From: Tissierellia bacterium
Lineage (GTDB): Bacteria > Bacillota > Clostridia > Tissierellales > Tepidimicrobiaceae
Length of the DNA: 5,881 nt
Assembly: GCA_012518745.1 (NCBI GenBank)
Contig: JAAYRM010000006.1
Span: forward strand, 1 to 5,881
Direction: 5' to 3'
Part shown: in pieces, positions 1 through 5,881 of the stretch
Layout: each line of letters opens with the position of its first letter
Numbering within the stretch: position 1 is the stretch's first letter
Made by a program: the position numbers and the translations under genes
Notes under the pieces: model-generated
The model's input: the letters and a program-made list of their open reading frames with translations, nothing else
The model's database searches: none
What the model was told of the DNA's origin: nothing

Positions 1-1369
1 ATCCGAGGGAAGATATGCAGATGCGGTTAGGTTGATCAGGAAGGATAATCCTATGGTTGCAACATGTGCATTGATATGTGAGCATCCCTGTGAGACGAGA
101 TGTAGGAGGAATATGGTGGACGATTCCATCAATATCCGTGGCCTGAAGCGTTATGCAGTAGATAACGCCGGGGATGTACCAGCGGAGAAGAGCGCACCTG
201 CTACAGGTAAAAAGGTCGCAGTTATAGGGGGAGGACCTAGTGGCTTAAGCGCGGCATATTACCTATCCATAATGGGACATAGTGTAGAGATATTTGAACA
301 GAGGCAGAGACTGGGTGGTATGTTAAGGTATGGAATACCTAGCTATAGGCTTCCAAGGGAAATATTGGATCGGGAAATAGATACCATACTCTCCACCGGG
401 ATCAAGGTACATACCGGAGTGACCATAGGGAAGGGATTCACGGTGGCAGAACTGAGGGAACAGTTCGATGCAGTCTATATAGCCATTGGCGCCCATATCG
501 ATAAGAAGGTGGGGATAGAGGGGCAAGAAGCCGATGGCGTGATCTCTGCGGTTGAAATGCTAAGACAGATAGGGGACGATGAATATCCAGACTTTAAGGA
601 CCAATCCATCGTGGTTATAGGTGGAGGGAATGTGGCAATAGATGTGGCGCGCTCCGCTATGCGTTTAGGGGCTAAAAAGGTGAGCATCGTATATAGGAGG
701 CGTAAGGAAGATATGCCCGCTATGTATGAAGAGGTTGAGGGGGCTATTGCGGAAGGCTGCGAGATATTCGACCTCTATACTCCCGGGAAGGTGGAAACTG
801 ATAAGAAGGGTCATATAAGAAGTCTGTGGATCCAACCCCAAGTCATAGGACCCGTTCGGGCAGGAAGACCCGTGCCGGTGAACGCCGATAGGGAGCCACA
901 GAAGATTAAATGCGATACATTGCTCGTCGCTATAGGGCAAGGGGTCCAATCGAAGGAATTTGAAAAGGAAGGAATACCCGTAACGGAAGGGGTAATAGAT
1001 GCACTCAGCTGGAGTGGTGTTAAGGATATCCCTGGAGTTTATGCAGGTGGGGATTGTGTTTCCGGTCCCGCTACGGTAATATGCGCTATATCAGCTGGCA
1101 AGGTAGCGGCTGCAAATATAGACAATTATCTCGGATACCATCATGTTATAGGAACGGATGTAAAGATACCGGAAGCACGTTTAGCCGATAGAACGCCTTG
1201 TGGCCGAGTAACCATGAAAGGTCGAGATGTTTCGGATAGGATCAAGGATTTTGATTTGGTGGAGAAAGGAATGAGTCTTGAAGAGGCTACTCAAGAATCA
1301 CGTAGATGCCTAAGATGTGACCACTTTGGCTTCGGAGTGTTTAAAGGGGGTAGGATTGAAAAATGGTAA
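1..1369 (+). CDS. NAD(P)H/FAD/Fe-S oxidoreductase, GltD/NfnL-like (5' end outside window)
   Basis: This is the C-terminal part, about 455 residues, of a flavoprotein related to the glutamate synthase small subunit and to NfnL, which moves electrons between NAD(P)H, FAD and Fe-S clusters in the cytoplasm. The reading frame (from base 2) is open to the left edge. The TTG at 32 is not a credible start, because the preceding codons (EGRYADAVR) already match the family's N-terminal Fe-S domain. Visible in order: four cysteines at C-x3-C-x3-C-x3-C spacing (codons at 65, 77, 89, 101); the FAD-binding GGGPSG (about 221-244); a second Rossmann motif GGGNVA (about 611-643) followed by YRRR, as in NADP(H)-binding NfnL; a C-terminal FAD motif YAGGD (about 1037-1056); and a final C-x2-C (1307-1318) before a GGR..W tail. 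It overlaps the hydrogenase gene by 7 nt, so I infer a partner subunit that links hydrogenase to NAD(P)H. It may be the back half of a larger NuoF-GltD fusion (as in HydB/StnB-type proteins) or a stand-alone GltD-like protein; the window cannot decide. Confidence 0.9.
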   Translation, partial: SEGRYADAVRLIRKDNPMVATCALICEHPCETRCRRNMVDDSINIRGLKRYAVDNAGDVPAEKSAPATGKKVAVIGGGPSGLSAAYYLSIMGHSVEIFEQRQRLGGMLRYGIPSYRLPREILDREIDTILSTGIKVHTGVTIGKGFTVAELREQFDAVYIAIGAHIDKKVGIEGQEADGVISAVEMLRQIGDDEYPDFKDQSIVVIGGGNVAIDVARSAMRLGAKKVSIVYRRRKEDMPAMYEEVEGAIAEGCEIFDLYTPGKVETDKKGHIRSLWIQPQVIGPVRAGRPVPVNADREPQKIKCDTLLVAIGQGVQSKEFEKEGIPVTEGVIDALSWSGVKDIPGVYAGGDCVSGPATVICAISAGKVAAANIDNYLGYHHVIGTDVKIPEARLADRTPCGRVTMKGRDVSDRIKDFDLVEKGMSLEEATQESRRCLRCDHFGFGVFKGGRIEKW

Positions 1370-3084
1370 ACTTGACCATAGATGGTAGGAAGATAAGAGT
1401 TAAGGAGGGTACCACTATATTCGATGCAGCTGCAATGAATGGAATACCAATTCCCAACCTCTGTTATCTGGAGGATATAAATGAGATTGGTGCCTGTAGG
1501 GTCTGCGTAATAGAACTGGAAGGCATCAATAGATTGGTTACCTCATGCAATAATGTGGTAGAGGAAGGGATGGTAATCTACACCAATAGCCCCAAGGTAC
1601 GTGAGGCAAGGCGAGCGAATGTGCAATTGATCCTTTCCCAACACGATGCAAGATGTGCCGTATGTGCTAGAAGTGGGAATTGCAGTCTACAGGATGTAGC
1701 AAATGACCTAGGAATTATAGGAATTCCATATGCGGAGAATCTATCCCATGCGAAATGGACGGAAGGCTTCCCCCTTATCAGGGATTATGAGAAATGCATC
1801 AAATGTATGAGGTGCATTCAGATCTGCGATAAGGTGCAGGACCTAAATGTATGGGATATATCGGGTACGGGCTCTAGAACGAATGTAGACGTATCCCGCA
1901 ATAGGACCATAGAGGAAGCGGATTGTGCGCTCTGTGGGCAATGTATCACCCACTGCCCCGTAGCGGCATTGAGGGAGAGGGATGATACGCAGATAGTATT
2001 CGATGCACTGGCCGATAGGGATAAGATTACGGTGGTGCAGATCGCCCCGGCTGTAAGAGCTGCATGGGCCGAGATGCTAGGAGTCAGCAGAGAATTTGCA
2101 ACGGTCAAGAGGCTGGTTGCGGCATTGAGGAGGATGGGCTTCAACTATATATTCGATACCAATTTTGCCGCTGATCTGACCATCATGGAGGAGGGCAGCG
2201 AGTTTCTGGAGAAGCTAGCGAATAAGAAGAATGAAACGTTCCCGATGTTTACCTCCTGTTGCCCCGGCTGGATTCGCTTTATGAAAACCCAGTATCCTGA
2301 TATGGTTGGGCAACTATCCAGCGCAAAATCTCCTCAGCAGATGTTTGGTGCAATGGCCAAATCCTACTACGCGGAGCTGTTGGGGGTAGACCCATCGAGG
2401 ATATTTTCTATATCCATAATGCCATGCCTAGCTAAAAAATATGAATGCGGGGTCTCGGTCATGAATGATGCAGGGGCAGGGCAGGATGTTGATGTCGTAC
2501 TCACCACAAGAGAGGTTGAGAGGATGATAAGGGCAGAGCATATCGTCACTGAAGACCTAGAGGAAGAGGAATTCGATACCCCATTGGGCGTTAGTACGGG
2601 GGCAGCTGTTATATTTGGAGCTACCGGGGGAGTTATGGAAGCCGCCCTTAGAACGGCATACTATCTAGTGGTCGGAGAAAATCCCGAACCCGATGCATTT
2701 AAGGATGTAAGGGGCGAAAAGGGTTGGAAGGAGGCGAGCTTCAACTTGGCCGGATCCAAGCTTCGGGTTGCCATTGCAAGTGGATTGGGTAATACCAGAA
2801 GGTTGATGGAGGCCATAAGGGATGGCTCTGTGGAATATGATTTCGTTGAGATAATGGCCTGTCCAGGTGGATGTGCTGGCGGAGGCGGGCAGCCCATCAA
2901 GGATGGAGAGGAAAGGGCTGGTGAACGCGCCCAGGTACTATATGGATTAGACGAGATAAGCGAGCTTCGCTTCTCCCATGAAAATCCATCCATTATCAAA
3001 TGCTATGAGGATTATCTACAGAAACCCTTATCCGATCGATCCCATAAGCTATTGCATACGGATCAGAATACCTGGGAGTTATAA
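1363..3084 (+). CDS. hydA: [FeFe] hydrogenase catalytic subunit (CpI-like domain order)
   Basis: Catalyses reversible reduction of protons to H2 at the H-cluster in the cytoplasm. The 573-residue chain has the full domain order of Clostridium pasteurianum hydrogenase I and nearly the same length. A [2Fe-2S] ferredoxin domain carries C34, C45, C48, C62. A His-ligated [4Fe-4S] site is H94, C98, C101, C107. Two ferredoxin clusters use C145/148/151/155 and C188/191/194/198. The H-cluster domain has all three signatures: TSCCPGW at 297-303, MPCLAK at 353-358 and MACPGGC at 498-504, giving ligands C300, C355, C500, C504. The proton-path residues C299, E277, E280 and S319 (by alignment to CpI) are present. 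The chain ends with the usual small-subunit-like tail (LLHT) and has no extra C-terminal Fe-S domain. ATG 1363 overlaps the upstream stop codon; AGGAT at 1352-1356 and AAAGGGGG at 1343-1350 are possible ribosome-binding sites. It is co-transcribed with the GltD-like subunit, so the enzyme is probably NAD(P)-linked rather than a lone ferredoxin hydrogenase. Hydrogenase maturases HydE, HydF and HydG are not in the window. The TSCC form argues for a catalytic enzyme, not a sensory one. Confidence 0.97.
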   Translation: MVNLTIDGRKIRVKEGTTIFDAAAMNGIPIPNLCYLEDINEIGACRVCVIELEGINRLVTSCNNVVEEGMVIYTNSPKVREARRANVQLILSQHDARCAVCARSGNCSLQDVANDLGIIGIPYAENLSHAKWTEGFPLIRDYEKCIKCMRCIQICDKVQDLNVWDISGTGSRTNVDVSRNRTIEEADCALCGQCITHCPVAALRERDDTQIVFDALADRDKITVVQIAPAVRAAWAEMLGVSREFATVKRLVAALRRMGFNYIFDTNFAADLTIMEEGSEFLEKLANKKNETFPMFTSCCPGWIRFMKTQYPDMVGQLSSAKSPQQMFGAMAKSYYAELLGVDPSRIFSISIMPCLAKKYECGVSVMNDAGAGQDVDVVLTTREVERMIRAEHIVTEDLEEEEFDTPLGVSTGAAVIFGATGGVMEAALRTAYYLVVGENPEPDAFKDVRGEKGWKEASFNLAGSKLRVAIASGLGNTRRLMEAIRDGSVEYDFVEIMACPGGCAGGGGQPIKDGEERAGERAQVLYGLDEISELRFSHENPSIIKCYEDYLQKPLSDRSHKLLHTDQNTWEL

Positions 3085-3094
3085 TAGTATCAAA

Positions 3095-3132
3095 AACAAA
3101 ATCTCTAAGTTATATAGCTTAGAGATTTTGTT
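3095..3132 (+). terminator. Rho-independent-type hairpin after hydA
   Basis: Left arm 3095-3109 and right arm 3118-3132 are perfectly complementary over 15 bp, around an 8-nt loop that can close by two further weak pairs. The 3' arm ends in TTTTGTT, which supplies a partial U-tract on the plus strand, and the 5' arm starts with A-rich sequence, so it could also work on the minus strand. It lies 10 nt after the hydA stop, the expected place for an operon terminator. The stem is A+T-rich (few G-C pairs), and the U-run lies within the stem rather than after it, so termination may be incomplete. The same symmetry could also be a regulator operator. Confidence 0.62.
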
Positions 3133-3154
3133 GGAGATCAGTATGAAAAAATAA
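3131..3154 (+). other. Leader mini-ORF Met-Lys-Lys-stop with its own ribosome-binding site
   Basis: GGAG at 3133-3136 is followed six bases later by ATG (3143), two AAA codons and TAA (3152-3154). The block resembles the true start region of the next gene 27 nt further on: TTGGAGAT occurs at 3131-3138 and again at 3158-3165, and each copy is followed by ATGAAAAAA. It looks like a short tandem duplication in which the first copy gained an immediate stop. Whether ribosomes use it is unknown. Confidence 0.4.
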
Positions 3155-3159
3155 GCATT

Positions 3160-3163
3160 GGAG
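3160..3163 (+). promoter_or_regulatory. Ribosome-binding site of the binding-protein gene
   Basis: GGAG lies eight bases before ATG 3172. The encoded start MKKR leads directly into a signal peptide, which confirms this ATG over the upstream ATG at 3143. Confidence 0.75.
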
Positions 3164-3171
3164 ATGTTAAT

Positions 3172-4158
3172 ATGAAAAAAAGATTATTACTATCCCTATT
3201 GTCGATATTACTCATACTGGTAATTGTAATCGGCTGTCAGAATGATGACGAGGAGGCAATAGGTGAGGAAGCGAGGACTATAAATTTCTACTATCCAGAT
3301 GGGTTGCCAGCCTTAACCGCTGCAAAACTCAGCGAGGAGAAGCCGGATATCGGTGAAAATATATCCATTAACTATGAGATGCAGGAGACCCCGGATCTAT
3401 TGGCGTCTAAGATAATAAAGGGGGAGGCGGATATCGCCATAGTGCCTTCCAATCTGGCGGTCCAAGCCTTTAATAAGGGGATTCCATACAAGCTAGTCGG
3501 GACTTCCACCTGGGGATCCATCTATCTAGTCGGCACCATGGATATAGGTGACCTCGAGGATCTGAAGGGAAATGAAATATATGCCTTCGGCAAGGGCCTT
3601 ACACCGGATATAATATTGAGATATATTCTATCCGAAAATGATATAGACCCAGATGAAGATCTGGAGATAAATTACCTAGGTTCCGGGGCGGAGGTGGCAC
3701 CGGCTTTTCTAGGTGGGAAAACGGATCTAGCTCTTGTGGCGGAACCCCTAGCAACCAATATTATGATGAAGAAGGAGGAGGCACGGGTTGTATTGAGCCT
3801 AAATGAAGAATGGAGCAATATAATAGGCAGTGAAAAGGGCTATCCACAATCGAGTTTAATAATCAAGCAGGACCTCATAGATGATGAGGGGGATTTTGTG
3901 GAGGAGTTCTTGAAAGCATATGCGGAGAGCTCCGGCTGGGCACAGGATAACCCCGAGGGGCTGGGTGATTGTGCGGAGAATCTAGGAATCAATGTAAAAA
4001 AGGAGGCCATTATAGGGGGACACGAGAGACTAAATATCGGGTTTACGAGGATCAAGGATTGTAGGGGGGAATATGAAGCATATTTCAATGCGATACTGGA
4101 TTTTGCACCCGCAGCCATAGGGGAAAAATTACCGGATGAGGAATTCTATTTTGAATGA
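3172..4158 (+). CDS. ABC importer solute-binding lipoprotein, NMT1/SsuA-like
   Basis: Extracytoplasmic receptor that captures a small solute and delivers it to the permease encoded next. The 328-residue protein begins with a lipoprotein signal: MKKR, a long hydrophobic run, and a lipobox VIGC with Cys22 as the predicted lipidated residue. An acidic linker (DDEEAIGEE) then precedes the mature domain. That domain has the periplasmic-binding-protein type II layout seen in NMT1/THI5 and SsuA/TauA relatives: a first strand with YYPDGLP near residues 42-48, GEADIAIVPSN near 84-94, GTSTWGS near 110-116, and a second-lobe LGGKTDLALVAEP near 179-191. Two cysteines near the C-terminus (C267 and C297) could pair outside the cell, but this is speculative. 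The family imports nitrate, sulfonates, taurine, pyrimidine thiamine precursor, riboflavin and others; nothing visible fixes the ligand. It is the first gene of a three-gene importer operon, and its last 23 nt may overlap the permease gene. Confidence 0.9.
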   Translation: MKKRLLLSLLSILLILVIVIGCQNDDEEAIGEEARTINFYYPDGLPALTAAKLSEEKPDIGENISINYEMQETPDLLASKIIKGEADIAIVPSNLAVQAFNKGIPYKLVGTSTWGSIYLVGTMDIGDLEDLKGNEIYAFGKGLTPDIILRYILSENDIDPDEDLEINYLGSGAEVAPAFLGGKTDLALVAEPLATNIMMKKEEARVVLSLNEEWSNIIGSEKGYPQSSLIIKQDLIDDEGDFVEEFLKAYAESSGWAQDNPEGLGDCAENLGINVKKEAIIGGHERLNIGFTRIKDCRGEYEAYFNAILDFAPAAIGEKLPDEEFYFE

Positions 4159-4897
4159 TAGGAGATATTCTATAATCGCTAGGCTGGGTATTGTATGTCT
4201 ATGGGCTCTATCATCGAAATTAGTATCCAATGAAATCATGATCCCCACGATCGGAGGAACCTTGGTAAATCTAATAGATATAGTAACCGATTCCTCATTT
4301 CCCATGATAATAAGAAGTACCCTATTGCGGGGATTGGCGGGTTTCCTCATATCCCTATCCCTAGCAATTATACTTGGGATTGCAGCAAATATTTCAAGGT
4401 TGATATACAATTTTATGATGCCTATATTAAATTTTTTGAAATCGGTTCCAACTATGGCTATAATAATATTAGCACTTATATGGTTGAGCAATAGCAATGC
4501 TCCCATGTTCGTGGGGTTTATCATGGTATTTCCTATATTATATGAAACGGTTTTAAATGGCATACTGAATATAGATTCCAAGATTACTGATATGGCGCAA
4601 CTATATAAGGTGGGTAGGATTACGCTTATAAGGGATATCTATATTCCAAGTGTGATCATGAATTTAAAGACAGTCCTAACATCAACATTAGGTCTAAACT
4701 TTAAAATGGTGATAGCGGGAGAGGTCCTTTCGCAGCCTACATATGCAATAGGGAGCAATCTACAGTTGCAGAAACTCTATCTAAATACACCTGGGGTATT
4801 TGCATGGATTATAATAATCATCATATTGATAAATGTATTGGAATGGGGTATAGAATCCGCAATGAAAATCCTTAAAATACGACGACAATGGAAGTGA
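4136..4897 (+). CDS. ABC importer permease, SsuC/ThiX-like (BPD_transp_1 family)
   Basis: Membrane-spanning subunit that forms the translocation path for the importer. At up to 253 residues it has the usual family size. About six hydrophobic segments are seen, roughly at residues 12-30, 56-84, 97-115, 122-140, 177-197 and 217-243. The cytoplasmic coupling loop that docks on the ATPase is present as DMAQLYKVG near 152-160, followed by IPS; it is a variant of the EAA...G motif. The start is uncertain. ATG 4136 overlaps the binding-protein gene by 23 nt and has only AGGGG 12 bases upstream. TTG 4151, in the same frame, has GATGAGG nine bases upstream and overlaps by just 8 nt; it may be the real start and would cost five residues. 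Either way translation is probably coupled to the upstream gene. The DNA is visibly richer in A+T than the hydrogenase genes, as is common for membrane proteins. Confidence 0.9.
   Translation: MRNSILNDRRYSIIARLGIVCLWALSSKLVSNEIMIPTIGGTLVNLIDIVTDSSFPMIIRSTLLRGLAGFLISLSLAIILGIAANISRLIYNFMMPILNFLKSVPTMAIIILALIWLSNSNAPMFVGFIMVFPILYETVLNGILNIDSKITDMAQLYKVGRITLIRDIYIPSVIMNLKTVLTSTLGLNFKMVIAGEVLSQPTYAIGSNLQLQKLYLNTPGVFAWIIIIIILINVLEWGIESAMKILKIRRQWK
4890..4896 (+). promoter_or_regulatory. Ribosome-binding site that supports the TTG start of the ATPase gene
   Basis: GGAAGTG lies within the last codons and stop of the permease gene, five bases before TTG 4902 (GGAAG itself is seven bases away). No in-frame ATG occurs near the start, and the nearby ATG at 4909 is out of frame. 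Confidence 0.6.
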
Positions 4898-4901
4898 TAA
4901 C

Positions 4902-5615
4902 TTGAAATATGGAGTTAAGGATCTGGTCAAGCGATATGGAAACCTTGAGGTCCTGGATAGGGTGAGCATTCAATTCGAGGAGAACAAGATTACCTGTATT
5001 CTAGGGCCTTCAGGATGTGGCAAAACAACCCTACTCAATATAATAGTTGGAAGCATAGCCCAGGATGATGGCGAGGTTATTGGTTTCGATAAGGAGGATA
5101 TGGGATTCGTCTATCAGGAGGACAGGCTGATTGAATGGAAGAATGTAAGGGATAATATTGAATTCGTATTGAGGGATAGGATGGATAGGAAGACTAGGGA
5201 GGAGATCATATATAGGTATCTAAAATTGGTTGGCTTATATGAATACGCCAATTACTATCCTACACAATTGAGCGGAGGGATGAGACAGAGAATAAGCATA
5301 TTGAGGGCCTTTGCCTATCCCTCTAAGATACTTATAATGGATGAACCGTTTAAATCCCTAGATATAAATTCAAAACAAACCATAATGGAATTTACATTGA
5401 AGTTGAAGGAATTGAAGGGGAAGACCTGCATCCTCGTAACCCATGATATAGAGGAGGCTTTAACCTTGGGGGATAATATCGTCATATTGAGCAAGAGGCC
5501 AGCTAGGGTTAAGAGGATAGTGGAAAACCTACATATTGCCGATGATAATGAAGATAATGCGAAAGGGTATAGATCAACCTTAAGGGGGTTGATAGAGGGA
5601 GAATTTATCGATTAG
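4902..5615 (+). CDS. ABC importer ATP-binding protein, SsuB/TauB/ThiZ-like
   Basis: Cytoplasmic ATPase that powers the importer; two copies would bind the permease dimer. All nucleotide-binding motifs are intact: Walker A GPSGCGKTT (35-43), Q-loop YQED (71-74), signature LSGGMRQR (123-130), Walker B LIMDEP (144-149), D-loop SLD soon after, and the switch histidine in VTHD (179-182). The Q-loop context (YQEDRLIEWKNV) is typical of the nitrate/sulfonate/taurine group. At 237 residues it is at the short end for this group and has no added regulatory domain. Translation starts at TTG, 4 nt after the permease stop, with a ribosome-binding site inside that gene. This is the last gene of the importer operon and meets a minus-strand regulator gene 10 bp later. 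Confidence 0.95.
   Translation: MKYGVKDLVKRYGNLEVLDRVSIQFEENKITCILGPSGCGKTTLLNIIVGSIAQDDGEVIGFDKEDMGFVYQEDRLIEWKNVRDNIEFVLRDRMDRKTREEIIYRYLKLVGLYEYANYYPTQLSGGMRQRISILRAFAYPSKILIMDEPFKSLDINSKQTIMEFTLKLKELKGKTCILVTHDIEEALTLGDNIVILSKRPARVKRIVENLHIADDNEDNAKGYRSTLRGLIEGEFID
5573..5593. repeat. Inverted repeat at the convergent gene ends
   Basis: ATCAACC (5573-5579) and GGTTGAT (5587-5593) are perfect 7-bp arms around a 7-nt loop, inside the last codons of the ATPase gene and about 33 nt past the stop of the minus-strand regulator. There is no clear U-tract on either strand, so it is at best a weak terminator or mRNA-end structure, and it may be chance within coding sequence. Confidence 0.3.
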
Positions 5616-5625
5616 GGGTTAGGTA

Positions 5626-5881
5626 TCAACTATAGAGGGATTGTTCGAGAAGCCCTAGATCCAGTATCTTAATGGTATTTCTATGGAAGTCTAGGATCCC
5701 CTCATCCCTCATCTTTGCTAATTCCCTTGAAAGCGAAGGCCTGGGCACATTCAAGAGCTCGGCCATCTTTTTTCTTGAGAAGGGTATTATCAGGAATAGG
5801 GTGCCCTGTTCCTGATATTCATGCAATAGATAGTTAGAAATCTTTTTCCTTATGGTATCCTGGGATAGATTGGAAATCCTA
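5626..5881 (-). CDS. Crp/Fnr-family transcriptional regulator, C-terminal DNA-binding part (5' end outside window)
   Basis: A DNA-binding regulator of which only the last 84 or so residues are visible; the frame is open to the right edge. An apparent start at 5826 is an internal TTG (Leu) codon and should not be used. The upstream residues, LSQDTIRKKISNYLL, match the dimer helix and hinge that precede the Crp-type helix-turn-helix. The winged helix follows as IPFSRKKMAELLNV, then the recognition helix RPSLSREL (about 5719-5742), then DEGIL and the short wing ending in IKILD. The sensor domain (cyclic nucleotide, heme or Fe-S binding) lies outside, and the visible part has no cysteine, so the signal cannot be told. 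The gene converges on the importer operon, with 10 bp between stops. It may control the importer, the hydrogenase or something upstream of it; proximity alone does not show which. Confidence 0.9.
   Translation of the reverse strand, partial: RISNLSQDTIRKKISNYLLHEYQEQGTLFLIIPFSRKKMAELLNVPRPSLSRELAKMRDEGILDFHRNTIKILDLGLLEQSLYS

Noticed and set aside
32..34. TTG as the start of the first gene
   Set aside because: The frame is open to the left edge and the codons before it encode conserved sequence of the GltD N-terminal domain, so the gene is cut by the window.
323..949. Several minus-strand open frames opposite the oxidoreductase gene
   Set aside because: They are shadows of a strong plus-strand gene, with no recognisable motifs or ribosome-binding sites.
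1818..2999. Minus-strand open frames opposite hydA
   Set aside because: They lie opposite conserved cluster-binding domains; their composition is a by-product of the coding strand.
1363..3084. Sensory (non-catalytic) [FeFe] hydrogenase
   Set aside because: The proton-transfer cysteine of TSCCPGW and the other proton-path residues are kept, there is no PAS domain, and the gene is coupled to a redox partner.
3085..3171. Riboswitch (for example TPP) ahead of the importer operon
   Set aside because: The spacer is under 90 nt, most of it a single simple hairpin, and none of the conserved TPP, SAM or cobalamin core sequences is present.
3840..4118. 92-codon minus-strand open frame opposite the binding-protein gene
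   Set aside because: It lies opposite the conserved second lobe of the binding protein and shows no motif of its own.
4129..4581. 150-codon open frame on the minus strand opposite the permease gene
   Set aside because: It is fully antisense to a well-supported permease; its hydrophobic look follows from the complementary codons, and no family resemblance is seen.
1..5881. CRISPR array, insertion sequence, tRNA or rRNA
   Set aside because: No regularly spaced repeats, transposase-like frame, terminal repeats or structured RNA sequence were found on reading both strands.

Overview
The window suggests a fermentative or acetogenic anaerobe of the Clostridia type (Firmicutes). The evidence is a complete clostridial-style [FeFe] hydrogenase, a lipoprotein solute-binding protein, strong purine-rich Shine-Dalgarno sites, frequent AGG/AGA arginine and ATA isoleucine codons, and a Crp/Fnr regulator of the short-helix type common in clostridia. 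This placement is an inference; there is no rRNA or other taxonomic marker here. All five plus-strand genes read the same way, and one minus-strand gene converges on them.

Left block (1-3084): the 3' part of a flavin- and Fe-S-containing NAD(P)H oxidoreductase of the GltD/NfnL (glutamate synthase small subunit) type overlaps by 7 nt a full-length [FeFe] hydrogenase catalytic subunit. The first gene is cut by the left edge: its frame is open to the first base, and the sequence before any possible start codon is already conserved family sequence. The pair probably forms a soluble NAD(P)-linked hydrogenase, possibly electron-bifurcating with ferredoxin. The subunit that would prove this (NuoF/NuoE-like) would lie upstream and is not visible.

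Spacer (3085-3171): a strong 15-bp hairpin, probably the terminator of the hydrogenase operon, is followed by a tandemly duplicated ribosome-binding site and start. The first copy opens a three-codon ORF (Met-Lys-Lys-stop); the second starts the next real gene.

Right block (3172-5615): a tightly packed ABC importer operon encodes a lipoprotein binding protein, a permease and an ATPase of the nitrate/sulfonate/taurine/thiamine-precursor group (SsuABC/ThiXYZ-like). The binding-protein and permease genes overlap, and the ATPase starts at TTG 4 nt after the permease. The substrate cannot be read from the sequence, and no riboswitch or biosynthetic gene gives it away.

Right edge (5626-5881, minus): the C-terminal helix-turn-helix domain of a Crp/Fnr-family regulator, whose sensor domain lies beyond the window. 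Its stop codon is 10 bp from that of the ATPase gene.

I see no mobile element, CRISPR array, tRNA or rRNA. The window is mostly recognisable biology; the points most worth following are the hydrogenase partner architecture, the duplicated start region, and the unassigned transporter with its neighbouring regulator.
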